Below are positions 1 through 9,336 of a stretch of DNA of 25,577 nt, in pieces. The notes under the pieces are model-generated. The model was given only the letters and a program-made list of their open reading frames with translations. It was not told where the DNA came from and made no database searches. Every line of letters starts with the position of its first letter. Positions within the stretch are counted from its first letter, which is position 1. The position numbers were made by a program, and so were the translations under genes. Origin of the DNA: a virus; IMG/VR virus record IMGVR_UViG_3300032360_000046, positions 1 to 25,577 of that record; one strand, written 5' to 3'.

Positions 1-63
1 GAAGGAGCACGAACTATGTATGCACTTCAGAAAATGGGCGAAAAAGCAGCGGGGATGTCGTAA
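1..63 (+). CDS. C-terminal end of an upstream gene, partial
   Basis: The frame is open from the first base and ends at the TAA at 61-63, giving the last 20 residues of a protein (ending in KAAGMS). The stop shares bases with the ATG of the next gene (TAATG), the same coupling seen between other genes here, which supports it being a real gene end. It is probably another structural-type protein because of its neighbours. The fragment is too short to identify. Confidence 0.5.
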   Translation, partial: EGARTMYALQKMGEKAAGMS

Positions 64-2342
64 TGGGAACCGAAACTTATGATGAAAGTAAACCTCATGT
101 TTTACCATCTGCTTCGTATAGCTATAGTGATCCAGCGGTAGAACTTGCATCAAGGAATATGCTCGCGTCTTATTTTGGAACACCTGATCAAGGTGGCCTT
201 ATAGGACAACAAATACCGGTTCCTATTCAACAGGTAGCTGGTCTTTCACCATTAGAGATACAAGCTAGAAATATGTCACAAGGGCTTGGGGGTTTTGGAG
301 GTCAACTTGCCGAAGCTCAAGGCTTGTATCGCCAAGCTGGGCAAGGATTTGACCCAGCAAGTGCTGGTCTTTTTGGTGATCCTCAAGCTCGATCTTTATA
401 TATGCAAAGCTTAGGTCAATATAGTCCTTACCAGGGCGAGCAGTTTATGGATCAAGAAGCCAGGGGCATGATGCGTGGTGCGGCTGGTGATATCGGACAA
501 GCAGGAGCAGGTATTCCTGCAGAAGTACAAGAAGCTCAACTAGGCATGGCCGGTGCAGAAGGCATGATAAGGGGATCTGCTCTGAGTTCTGCAGAGCAAG
601 CAGCAAGAGCACAGCAAATGGCACTTAGTGCGGGACGTAGAGCAGACATTGAATCTCAAACTGGCCAAAGAGGAATAAGAGATGCTTCTAGAAGTTTAGA
701 AAATACTTTAGATAGAACTTTTGGTGAGACTGGCAGACAAGAAGAAGCAGCTTTAGCTGAGGCGCAAGGCTTGTCATCTGCGTTAGGTGGTATAGGTCAA
801 GAAGCAGGTGCAGGTGCCGCAGCAGGAGAAACTGCTATTGGCAGAGCATCATCAGGCATTGGATCTCAAGTTGGAACAGCACAACAACGAGCTTTGGAAG
901 CAACTGAAAGAGCCAGACGACAAACAGAATTTGCAGGGAGAGACTTAAGATCTGCTGGAGAGATGGGCAAATCTACAGCCCTGCAAGGGATAGCTGGTCT
1001 TGCTGGGACTGGAGGGCAATTTGATCCAAGTTCTATTGGTAAATTCATGGATCCATTTACACAGCAAGTTATTGATGCAGAACAGGAAGAGATTGCTCGA
1101 CTTGGAGAGAAGCAAAGACAACAAGCAAAAGCTAAAGCTATTCAATCAGGTGCTTTTGGTGGATCTCGACAAGGTATTGAACAAGCCGAGATTGGTCGAA
1201 ACGTACTTGAACAACAAGCTAGGACCGGTGCTCAATTAAGATCAAAAGGATATGAGCAAGCCGCGCAACAAGCGCAACAAGCTTTTGAGCAATCTAAAGG
1301 ACGACAACAACAAGCTGCTCAGTTGACAGGATCATTAGGCCAAGCTGGTGCAGGAACTTCTTTGCAAGCTGCACAATCAGCAGCACAACTTGGATTAAGT
1401 GCAGAAGAAATGGCGCAATCTGGAGCATTCCAGGGTGGCCAACTTGGCGTTACAGGAAAGATGAATGAGGCACAACTAGCAGAACGTGCTGCTAATCTAG
1501 GGATAAGTACTGATCAATTACGCGGACAACTTGCACAGCAAGGGCAAGCAGCAACGATGGCTGGTCGGCAAATGGGGCAACAAGGTGGATTTCAAAGAGG
1601 TCAGATGGGAGTTCAAGGCTCTCTAAGCCAAGCTGATTTAGCATCACAAGCGGCTCAGATGGGGATTTCCACTCAACAACTTATGTCCCAACTGGGGCAA
1701 CAAGCCTTTCAAACTGCTCAAGCTCAAGGGCAAGCAGGCATGCAAGCAGGTCAAAACATTGGCGCATTAGCTGGGCAGAGAGGCCAACTTGGAATACAAG
1801 GAGCGCAGGCTCAGATTGGTGCTGCCGGTCAACAGGCAGATATAGGCCAGGGCATGGGATCTCAATACGGTCAAGGTCAACAAATGGGCCTGGGCAGTTA
1901 TGAAAACCAAATGGGTAGGATGCAAGGTGCGGCCGGGGGCTTGGGTGGATTAACGCAACAACAATATGGTACTGCTCTTGATGCTTATGGTGCAGGTACA
2001 GCTAATCAACGTGCAGCAGGTGCAGGTATTGCCGGTCTGGGTCAGCAAGGATACAACATGCTTACCGGACAAATTGGCACTATGGCAGGACTGGGTCAGC
2101 AAGGAAGAGGGATTCAAGATCGTGCATATGGTGCTCAGTACACTGCAGCAACTCAGATGGCAGATGAGCCATACATGAGATTACAACGTGGTCAGCAGAT
2201 GCTTGGTGGATTAGCTGGGTACTTGCCGCAAATGCAAAGTGGTTATGGTGCACAACTTGGAAATGTTGGTGCAAATACGGGAGGTAGTAATTGGGCTAAA
2301 GCCGGTCAAGTACTTGGGGCTATTGGAAGTCTTTGGGGGTAA
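63..2342 (+). CDS. Large Gln/Ala/Gly-rich phage protein, probable virion or internal virion protein
   Basis: A 759-aa protein dominated by Gln, Ala and Gly, with no signal peptide and no clear membrane segment. Two more ordered patches are visible: KFMDPFTQQVIDAE at 327-340 and GAFGGSRQGIEQAE at 363-376, in a stretch likely to be helical or coiled coil. I recall this pairing in proteins from uncultured marine phages. Residues about 432-545 hold degenerate repeats: a segment ending GISTDQL (468-490) recurs as one ending GISTQQL (522-544), 54 residues later, and a weaker copy (LGLSAEEM) lies at 443-450. The ATG overlaps the upstream stop as TAATG, implying translational coupling. The next gene starts 9 bases downstream. 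A structural or ejection role is inferred from size, composition and neighbours. No enzymatic motif is seen. Confidence 0.75.
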   Translation: MGTETYDESKPHVLPSASYSYSDPAVELASRNMLASYFGTPDQGGLIGQQIPVPIQQVAGLSPLEIQARNMSQGLGGFGGQLAEAQGLYRQAGQGFDPASAGLFGDPQARSLYMQSLGQYSPYQGEQFMDQEARGMMRGAAGDIGQAGAGIPAEVQEAQLGMAGAEGMIRGSALSSAEQAARAQQMALSAGRRADIESQTGQRGIRDASRSLENTLDRTFGETGRQEEAALAEAQGLSSALGGIGQEAGAGAAAGETAIGRASSGIGSQVGTAQQRALEATERARRQTEFAGRDLRSAGEMGKSTALQGIAGLAGTGGQFDPSSIGKFMDPFTQQVIDAEQEEIARLGEKQRQQAKAKAIQSGAFGGSRQGIEQAEIGRNVLEQQARTGAQLRSKGYEQAAQQAQQAFEQSKGRQQQAAQLTGSLGQAGAGTSLQAAQSAAQLGLSAEEMAQSGAFQGGQLGVTGKMNEAQLAERAANLGISTDQLRGQLAQQGQAATMAGRQMGQQGGFQRGQMGVQGSLSQADLASQAAQMGISTQQLMSQLGQQAFQTAQAQGQAGMQAGQNIGALAGQRGQLGIQGAQAQIGAAGQQADIGQGMGSQYGQGQQMGLGSYENQMGRMQGAAGGLGGLTQQQYGTALDAYGAGTANQRAAGAGIAGLGQQGYNMLTGQIGTMAGLGQQGRGIQDRAYGAQYTAATQMADEPYMRLQRGQQMLGGLAGYLPQMQSGYGAQLGNVGANTGGSNWAKAGQVLGAIGSLWG

Positions 2343-2351
2343 CAGAGGATA

Positions 2352-3878
2352 ATGACTCAACGTCAAAATAAAATTAATACGGTAATGAAAGAGTACAAGT
2401 CAGGTACTCTTAAGTCCGGTGGATCAGGAAAGAAAGTAACGAATCCAAAGCAGGCGATTGCTATTGCTTTGTCGGAGGCTAGAAATATGAACCAAGGTGG
2501 AATGATGTCTCATCCAGAGCTTTATGATCGGCCTATGTTTCAAACACCTGAACAACGTGCTGCAGGTGGAATCATGGGAGGTGTTGCACCTATTCGTAAG
2601 TATGCGGCAGGTGATTATGTGTCTGATGATTTCTTTGAAATGGATTACAGTGACGGAGTCCCTTGGCCCAAAAGGACTGAAGAAGATTCTGGCATGAATC
2701 TTCGGGATGTTACCGATTTCTTTTTTGACCCTTCTGATCCTTTAGATGTAGCAACTTTACCTTTAATTGCTTGGCCTCCTGCTTTACTTGCAGCAAGGCT
2801 TACAAAGATGGGAGTTAAGGCAAATAAAATTAGCGAACAATTGGCAAAGGTTGCAAAGGTTCAAGAAAAAGTACCCGCATTATTGGGAGGTGGCACAGGA
2901 AGAGCGGCTACTTGGGCGCAAACTGAAGTTGCTAAAGAAGCTCCCGGTCTTCCAGGAGAGATAGCCGATTTAGTGGCGCCACCAGCAATGGCGAATGAAC
3001 CTGAAGAAGAAGTAGAAGTAGAAGAAGAATCTACACCCTGGTGGAAAACGCTAGGAGTTATGGGTACTGGTATAGCAGCACTACATCCAAAAACGAGACC
3101 GTTAGCAAAAGCGGCAGGGAAGTTTGCACTAGATAATAAGAAAAAAGGGATTGGGATAGCAGCCCTAACCGCATTACCTTTTGTTGGGGGAGATGATGAA
3201 GCAGGAGCTCCTCCTATTCCGCAGCAGGCAACTGGTCCTTTAGGTACACCATTACCTCAACCAACACTACCTGTTCCTTCTGAGGTAGCTCTTCCAGAAC
3301 CGTCCGCAAGTGCAGTGGTTAATACTGCTCTTACTGAAGAGGCTGAAACTGGAGGAGATCCTTCCCCCGAAGAAGAAGAAGGATTCTTTGCAAATATTAT
3401 GGACCGGTTAAGTGACCCTCGTGTTCAAGCCGGGCTTGCTAATGCTGCGAAGGACAAAGAGGGATGGACTAAGAGAAACTTCTTCTCTGATTTTAATGAA
3501 GGGGCCAGAGAATATGATGTTGAGCGAGCGCAGATAGCAAGTCTAGAAGGAGATGATTCAACTTTCATTACTAACTTTGAATACTTAAGAGATAAATTCC
3601 CAACAAAGGAAGAAGATGAAGAGTCGGGTAAGTCAGATGAAGAGATAATACAGTTGACTCTGTCATTAAATTCACGAGGATCTTCAACAGCTAAAGCCAC
3701 TTTATTTAAGGCTATGAGAGCTAATATTAATAAAAATTCGGGTGTATCAGATGAAGATTTATGGACAAGAGCATCAAGGATGGTTGATGCAAATGGAGGT
3801 ACTGGATTAAATTTAGATGAAAGCGGGAATATACTAGACTTAACTACAGAACAAGCAAATGCTTTAGGCGGGTCTTAA
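2352..3878 (+). CDS. Phage protein with DUF6496-like N-terminus, probable structural module member
   Basis: A 508-aa protein preceded by a ribosome-binding sequence (AGAGGAT). Residues 1-44 resemble DUF6496: a VMKEYKSG...SG..K.V.NPKQAIAIALSEAR pattern that I know as small stand-alone proteins in marine phages. This is followed by RPMFQTPEQRAAGGIMGGVA (60-79). The middle has an apolar stretch (about 132-150), an acidic run (217-227), a second apolar stretch (266-280) and a proline-rich linker (286-320). The C-terminal third is charged and probably helical. The stop overlaps the next start as TAATG at 3876-3880, so the pair is likely translated together. The function is unknown; a virion-associated role is inferred from position. 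Confidence 0.72.
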   Translation: MTQRQNKINTVMKEYKSGTLKSGGSGKKVTNPKQAIAIALSEARNMNQGGMMSHPELYDRPMFQTPEQRAAGGIMGGVAPIRKYAAGDYVSDDFFEMDYSDGVPWPKRTEEDSGMNLRDVTDFFFDPSDPLDVATLPLIAWPPALLAARLTKMGVKANKISEQLAKVAKVQEKVPALLGGGTGRAATWAQTEVAKEAPGLPGEIADLVAPPAMANEPEEEVEVEEESTPWWKTLGVMGTGIAALHPKTRPLAKAAGKFALDNKKKGIGIAALTALPFVGGDDEAGAPPIPQQATGPLGTPLPQPTLPVPSEVALPEPSASAVVNTALTEEAETGGDPSPEEEEGFFANIMDRLSDPRVQAGLANAAKDKEGWTKRNFFSDFNEGAREYDVERAQIASLEGDDSTFITNFEYLRDKFPTKEEDEESGKSDEEIIQLTLSLNSRGSSTAKATLFKAMRANINKNSGVSDEDLWTRASRMVDANGGTGLNLDESGNILDLTTEQANALGGS

Positions 3879-6800
3879 TGAAGATAAGGTTGCCTGACGG
3901 GAGAGTTGTTAATATAAGAACAGATGACCCTGAACAGGCAAAGATTGCTGCGGCAAAGTATTACAATAAAACTCGCAGCGTAACGGCAGAAGATGTTGAG
4001 GCATCAGAAGTATCCAGTTTAGGTGACATAGGCAGGGGAATTGGTGCTGGTCTTGTTGGGACCATGCAAGGTCTTGCAACTCTACCCTGGGAAGTTTATG
4101 ACGCAGTCGCTGATCCAGAAGAAAGTCGAGCAGAAAAGGTTAGACAGTTCTACGAAAAATTCAAACCCGTTACCTACACCGGCGCAGGCGAAGCTGCCAA
4201 GTTCATAACTCAATTTGCAGTTCCTGGAACAATTGCTGCCAAAATAGCTAAAGCAAGAAAGCTGGGGAAGATGGGGGAGTATGGCGCTCTTGCCGGTACA
4301 GACTTTGCTGTAGCTACTCAAGATGTAGAAACCCTTGGTGATTTTTTTGACGCAGGCCCAACATCTAGAACTCCAACCGAAGACCTTGACGGTGCTGAAA
4401 GAGCAGCAGCAGAGCTTGGCAACAGACTCAAAGTTGCAGGAGAAAGTGCTGCATTAATTCTAGGGATCCCTAAAGCTTTTAAATTCGGAGCTTGGGGTGT
4501 TGGCAAAACCATTTCAGCCGCTGGAGAAACAGGGTTAGGGAAAGGTCTTGCTGAAAAAAGTCTTGCACTGTTTGACGCAACGGCAGCTTCTCCTGTTGGA
4601 ACTGCCATGACCAAGATTGGCCAGGATACTTCAGGTAACGCAAGAAAAATACTTAACAAATTTACTTTTAAAGGTGATCTGCCTGACAGTATGACTGCTC
4701 AAATAAAGGCTCAGAAAATTCATGAAATGAGCGCAGTTGATAATGAACTCAGAAGAAATATGGAAAGCATAGATAAGTCTTTAACTGATTTATCTAAAGC
4801 AGGGGTTCTCAACAGTGTTGATGATAGAACTGCACTTAACGCTCTTGATGATTATTTATTTGGTAGAGAGGCAACCACTCGGGTTAAAGGTGGGAAAACT
4901 TTAAGAGCATTGGATGAGAAAGTTAAAAATTTGTCCAAGGATAAAAAGTTTTTAAGGCCAGATAGGAGCCTTTTTGAAGCTTCAGAACTAGCGAGGAAAC
5001 AAATAGATGGCCTATCTCAAAAGTTATCTTCAGATGGTGTCCTTGATCGAGCGACCCAAGAACAGTTGATTGAAACAGTTGGTGGAAATATGTACTTTTA
5101 TGGCTCACGCCTATACCGTGCGTTAAGAGATCCGAAATACAAACCTTCTCCTGAACAAACCCAAGCAGCTATGCAAGAGCTTATTGACATGTCGGCTAAG
5201 ACTAAGAACCCTCTGTCTGAGCAAGATGCTATGAATATTTTAAATGACATGATGTCACGGAAAGAGTTTTCTTCAGGTGGCATGAAACCGGAGATGCAAT
5301 TTGAGAGAGAAACTTTAACAGGTATAGGTAATGGTATTCTTAAAGGGAGAAAGCTCGATAATTTCCCAGCTATAAGAGATTTTCTTGGGGAGTACAGTGG
5401 TAGCGAAAATATATTTGGAAGAATCCCTAATAAAGAAGGTAGTTATAAGATAAGACAACAAAGTTTTGGCGAACAAAAAGAAGGTCTTATGAATAAGGTC
5501 AAGGAGACTACTGAAGGTGTAGCCAAGATGATTACCAAGCACAATATGTTCCGGGATATTGATGCTTATAATACAAAGCTTGCACAGATAAACCCAGGCT
5601 CAGAATATATTGTTAATAAAATACCTTTAACTGCAACACCAGGATCTTATTCCATGCTGGGTGAGCTTGATAACAAAGGTCTGTTAACCGATGCATCCAA
5701 GTCAAAGTATGGGCCATTAGCCGGTAAGTATATTAAGACAGAGTATATAAATGGTCTTGATAATGCTTCAAATTTGGGAGGTTTATTAGGAGATAGTTTT
5801 GTTAGTAACTTATGGTCTACCTTCCTGATGACTAAAGGTTTATCTCAAATGGCTAAAACTGTATACAGTCCAGTAACACAAATCAGAAACGCAACTACCG
5901 CTGCTTTTTTTGCAATTCAATCAGGCAATGTAGGGAATGGGAAATCTCTTTTAGATTCTATGCAAACTGTTTTCAGTCAAATAGGTGACCAATATGTCCC
6001 AGTTAAAGGAGCAAGTAAACAAGTATTAAGGGGAGAGAGGAAGAGTATTGGGAATATGAGTGGCAGAAAAGGAGAGCCTTTAAAAAGCCAGGATCTTAGA
6101 GAAATTTATGATGAATACACTACCCTTGGAGTTGTTAATACAAATGTAAGGCAGGGTGAATTTGAAGCCCTTATGAAGGACGCTGTTGAAAATAGGATAG
6201 GAAGTAATGTATTCAAAGGTAACGCTTTAAAGTGGGCTGAAAAAGCGCAAAACAATTTTGCAACTAAAGTTTACCAGGGGTCAGATGATGTCTGGAAAAT
6301 ATATAACTATGAAATGGAATTGGGGAAGCTTAATAAAGTTATAGAAAAAAATCCTAATGCCATCATTCCTGTAACAGACTATAGGAACCTTCTTCAGTTT
6401 GGCTCCAATGTAAATGCTGCTGCTTTACCTGTAGATCAGTTACAAATATTTCTTAAAAGAGAAGCGGCATCGATTACCAAAGATCTTGTTCCTAATTATG
6501 TTCGTGTCCCAGAGATAATTAGACAGTTGAGAGTGCTTCCTTTGGGAAACTTTATTGCATTCCCTGCTGAAATCATCAGAACCAGTGGCAATACATTGCA
6601 ACGAGCAATTAAAGAAGTTGCCAGTGAATCTCCTGAGATACGAGAGATTGGCATGAGAAGACTTGCTGGTATGGCTACTGTTAATTATGCTGGTGGTAGA
6701 GTTATCTCAAGCATAGGGCATACCCTTACCGGTTCTAGTGAAGATCAGACTGAAGCATATAAAAGATCATTCGCTCCTGAGTGGGAAAGAAACAGTCAAC

Positions 6801-7891
6801 TTATCCCTGTTGCTACAGATAAGGATGGTAATGTCACTGAGTTTTATAATTACTCTTACACCAACCCATACGATTATTTAACACGACCCATTCGAGGAGT
6901 GTGGAATGCAGTAAATAATGGTGTTACAGAAGAGAAAGAACTTATGTCAATTGCTGGAAATGCTTTAGGAGAATCAGCAGGAGAATTCTTTAGCCCATTT
7001 TTGAGCGAACCTATGGTTCTCGAAAGGGCATTTGATCTAGTTAGAAACCAAACTAATACCGGAAGAAAAATATGGAACGAAGCAGATAATTTAGGGACTA
7101 TAGGTGTGAAAGGTTTTAGTCATTTGGTTGATGCTATAGTGCCAACTGCATCTCCTTATGATCTTAGACGGCAGCAGTGGAAAGATTTTCCAAAAGCGAT
7201 GGTATCTGCAACCGGTCTTACGGGTCCAGCGTTAAGCAATCAGGGAGTTAGACTTGATCCTGCTGGCGAATTTGCCGAAGCTATCTCTGGATTAAAGACT
7301 GTTCGTCCTGTTATGGAGCAACAACTCTATTACCGTGGCATAGAAGCAGCACAACAAATTCGTTCAGCAGGTAGAATCTTTAGCCAAGTGGCTAAGAAGC
7401 GCAACAAAGTAGAAGCACAAGCAATAACTGATGCTTATCTAACCACTAATGAACAACGGTTTAAGGAACTGAGATCTTTAAACATGGCAATTGAAGATGC
7501 TCGCACACTAGGTATGTCGGAGGGGCAAATAGCTAGAGTCCTAAAACGAGCAGGCGCACCTGATTATAAACGGGTAATGCATGGAACTTACTCTGTGGCT
7601 CCTCTATCAAAACAAATTATGAAAGAAGCTTACCGTGCTGATAGAAACAAAATATCCAATCCATATGACTTTGAAGGGATAGGAGAAGTTAAAAAAGAAT
7701 TTATTAATAAACCGTTCAGGCCAGAGGCAAGAGCAGAAGCACAAGCGCAAGCAGCACCACCTCCGCTGGCTCAAGCACCTGCACCTGCACCAGGAGCAGT
7801 GCCACCACCTGCACCTCCACCTCAACCATTATTCAAACGTGGTGTACAGGCTTTACGCGATGTAGAATTAGATAAATTATTAGGCACTTAA
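3878..7891 (+). CDS. Very large phage protein (1337 aa), probable internal virion/ejection-type protein
   Basis: The gene starts at the ATG that overlaps the previous stop (TAATG). The N-terminus is a short module (MKIRLPDGRVVNI, then TDDPEQAKIAAAKYY) followed by a Gly-rich apolar stretch. The bulk is long and helix-rich, with segments such as GLSQMAKTVYSPVTQIRN (about 654-671) and GNFIAFPAEIIRTSGN (about 889-904) of a type I recall from large proteins of uncultured marine phages. The C-terminus (about 1285-1320) is low-complexity Ala/Pro/Gln. There is no nuclease, protease or lysozyme motif that I can recognise. Size and location at the end of a block of large rightward genes fit an internal virion or DNA-ejection protein, but this is inference. 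Confidence 0.72.
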   Translation: MKIRLPDGRVVNIRTDDPEQAKIAAAKYYNKTRSVTAEDVEASEVSSLGDIGRGIGAGLVGTMQGLATLPWEVYDAVADPEESRAEKVRQFYEKFKPVTYTGAGEAAKFITQFAVPGTIAAKIAKARKLGKMGEYGALAGTDFAVATQDVETLGDFFDAGPTSRTPTEDLDGAERAAAELGNRLKVAGESAALILGIPKAFKFGAWGVGKTISAAGETGLGKGLAEKSLALFDATAASPVGTAMTKIGQDTSGNARKILNKFTFKGDLPDSMTAQIKAQKIHEMSAVDNELRRNMESIDKSLTDLSKAGVLNSVDDRTALNALDDYLFGREATTRVKGGKTLRALDEKVKNLSKDKKFLRPDRSLFEASELARKQIDGLSQKLSSDGVLDRATQEQLIETVGGNMYFYGSRLYRALRDPKYKPSPEQTQAAMQELIDMSAKTKNPLSEQDAMNILNDMMSRKEFSSGGMKPEMQFERETLTGIGNGILKGRKLDNFPAIRDFLGEYSGSENIFGRIPNKEGSYKIRQQSFGEQKEGLMNKVKETTEGVAKMITKHNMFRDIDAYNTKLAQINPGSEYIVNKIPLTATPGSYSMLGELDNKGLLTDASKSKYGPLAGKYIKTEYINGLDNASNLGGLLGDSFVSNLWSTFLMTKGLSQMAKTVYSPVTQIRNATTAAFFAIQSGNVGNGKSLLDSMQTVFSQIGDQYVPVKGASKQVLRGERKSIGNMSGRKGEPLKSQDLREIYDEYTTLGVVNTNVRQGEFEALMKDAVENRIGSNVFKGNALKWAEKAQNNFATKVYQGSDDVWKIYNYEMELGKLNKVIEKNPNAIIPVTDYRNLLQFGSNVNAAALPVDQLQIFLKREAASITKDLVPNYVRVPEIIRQLRVLPLGNFIAFPAEIIRTSGNTLQRAIKEVASESPEIREIGMRRLAGMATVNYAGGRVISSIGHTLTGSSEDQTEAYKRSFAPEWERNSQLIPVATDKDGNVTEFYNYSYTNPYDYLTRPIRGVWNAVNNGVTEEKELMSIAGNALGESAGEFFSPFLSEPMVLERAFDLVRNQTNTGRKIWNEADNLGTIGVKGFSHLVDAIVPTASPYDLRRQQWKDFPKAMVSATGLTGPALSNQGVRLDPAGEFAEAISGLKTVRPVMEQQLYYRGIEAAQQIRSAGRIFSQVAKKRNKVEAQAITDAYLTTNEQRFKELRSLNMAIEDARTLGMSEGQIARVLKRAGAPDYKRVMHGTYSVAPLSKQIMKEAYRADRNKISNPYDFEGIGEVKKEFINKPFRPEARAEAQAQAAPPPLAQAPAPAPGAVPPPAPPPQPLFKRGVQALRDVELDKLLGT

Positions 7892-7895
7892 TTCT

Positions 7896-8297
7896 TTGGC
7901 ACAACGACGAAGGAAGAAAGGGAATAAGTATTTTGCTCAGAAGGTAGAGTACGATGGTATTAAGTTTGATTCTAAACTTGAAGCCGCTCGATATAAAATC
8001 CTCAAGAACATGCAGGGAGATGGCCACATCAGTCATCTTGAAGTCCAGGTTCCGTATGAATGCATGGTTGAAGGCAAGAAGATCTGTAAATACATTGCTG
8101 ACTTCAGGTACTGGTGTAAGGATCAGTATGTAGTAGAAGATACCAAGGGGATTGTAACCCAGGTATTCAGGCTAAAGAAAAAGCTAGTCGAAGCAACTCA
8201 CCCTGGCGTCATAGTGCATATCATTAAAGACCCAAGAGAATGGCCACCTAGAACGGTGTCTGATCCTCATCCATCACATGAACACTTACAAACCTAG
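7896..8297 (+). CDS. DUF1064-like small PD-(D/E)XK nuclease, possible Holliday junction resolvase
   Basis: A 133-aa basic protein. The start must be the TTG at 7896 or something further inside, because an in-frame TAG lies at 7881-7883 and no ATG intervenes; the ribosome-binding site is weak. The fold signature fits small PD-(D/E)XK enzymes of the DUF1064 type: an N-terminal basic patch, FDSKLEAARY (24-33, with Glu29), YIADFRY (66-72, Asp69) and VVEDTKG (79-85, Asp82-x-Lys84), then a basic helix (FRLKKKL). Family members are thought to cut branched DNA, which would help resolve replication or recombination intermediates before packaging. Its 3' end overlaps the oppositely oriented nuclease gene by 50 bases. 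Confidence 0.72.
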   Translation: MAQRRRKKGNKYFAQKVEYDGIKFDSKLEAARYKILKNMQGDGHISHLEVQVPYECMVEGKKICKYIADFRYWCKDQYVVEDTKGIVTQVFRLKKKLVEATHPGVIVHIIKDPREWPPRTVSDPHPSHEHLQT

Positions 8298-9336
8298 CAT
8301 CGAATGAATCTCTAAAGCTATGAGTGCCTGTCATAATCCCAGCATCAAACTTAGCTTTAGATAATTCTCTGAGTTCAGGACTGCTAAAAGAATTAGCGTC
8401 AAGATTTTCCTTAGTGGAATTAAAGAACTTAACAATACCGGATTGGTAAGCTATTTTATCCTCAGTGCTTTGATCTGGCAGATGGTCCGCGGGTACAAGC
8501 ACAGGCATCCATAGATGGTCCTGGCATCCGTTTTTCTGTTCATCCAGGGCTAAGTTCTTATTGTGTCGGAAACACCACCAGACGGCTCCATTTGACTCTG
8601 TGATGGCCTTAGAACTTGTGCAGTTCCTGCAATTCACAGAAGTGGGAAGTCTGTTTCCCAGATAAACTTCACGATAGACAGTGGTTTCGTTTTTAAGTCG
8701 CCAATCTCTTTCAGAAAGACCGTCAGGAATAGCATCACTAGTAATGATTCGGTCTGCTTTTTCTTGCGCCTGCTCCCAGATAGAAGGATTGTAATCAATG
8801 ATCTCTGAATAGATTTCATTGTTATTCTTATTGACTACAACGATCAGTGTCTTGGTTACACCAAAGATTCCCATGTAAGAATGGATCTGCCATTGATACG
8901 TTTGGCTCCAGCCCTGGTAGTCTTGCAGCTTCACCAGTTCCTTGAAGCGTTTGTCATTTGCACTTTTCACTTCCAGGAGAAGTATAGTATCGGGGGATTC
9001 GGGTAATACTTTCCTGACAAATCCATCACAGGATCCGGCGAAGTGTCCACCAACAGCACTGGCTCGATACTGATTGCCATCGTCATCCAGGGCAGACACA
9101 CCAATTACTTTGGTATCACTTATGTTATCAATGACCTGATCTTCGATTCGATTGCCTAAGTCAAACAACCTAAGCATTCGGCCCTCAAAGCTGGATGTAA
9201 GACACCAATTAAATTTAAGCCAAAGCTTTCGTTCATCAGTATCACCAATAATGCTGAACCCTAAATGACCGCGGTAATCTTTATTCTGTTCAGCAATAAC
9301 TTCATCGATCTTCTTAAAAATTGACTCCGACAACAT
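8248..9336 (-). CDS. Cas4/RecB-like PD-(D/E)XK exonuclease with four-cysteine cluster
   Basis: A 362-aa protein. The nuclease core is visible as GSCDGFV (101-107, Asp104), LLLEVKSAN (119-127, Glu122-x-Lys124) and a QWQIHSYM motif (148-155), matching the order in RecB/Cas4/lambda-exonuclease-type enzymes. Cys236, Cys239, Cys255 and Cys271 form a C-terminal set suggestive of the iron-sulfur or zinc site of Cas4/AddB relatives. The likely role is 5' resection of double-stranded ends for single-strand annealing recombination, with the ATPase and ssDNA-binding protein of the same operon. Its start lies 23 bases inside the helicase gene, so the two are coupled. The 3' end overlaps the convergent DUF1064-like gene. 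The metal centre is inferred only from spacing. Confidence 0.82.
   Translation of the reverse strand: MLSESIFKKIDEVIAEQNKDYRGHLGFSIIGDTDERKLWLKFNWCLTSSFEGRMLRLFDLGNRIEDQVIDNISDTKVIGVSALDDDGNQYRASAVGGHFAGSCDGFVRKVLPESPDTILLLEVKSANDKRFKELVKLQDYQGWSQTYQWQIHSYMGIFGVTKTLIVVVNKNNNEIYSEIIDYNPSIWEQAQEKADRIITSDAIPDGLSERDWRLKNETTVYREVYLGNRLPTSVNCRNCTSSKAITESNGAVWWCFRHNKNLALDEQKNGCQDHLWMPVLVPADHLPDQSTEDKIAYQSGIVKFFNSTKENLDANSFSSPELRELSKAKFDAGIMTGTHSFRDSFDARFVSVHVMDEDQTPF

Noticed and set aside
4318-4659. 113-codon open frame on the minus strand
   Set aside because: Antisense within the 1337-aa gene; no supporting signals.
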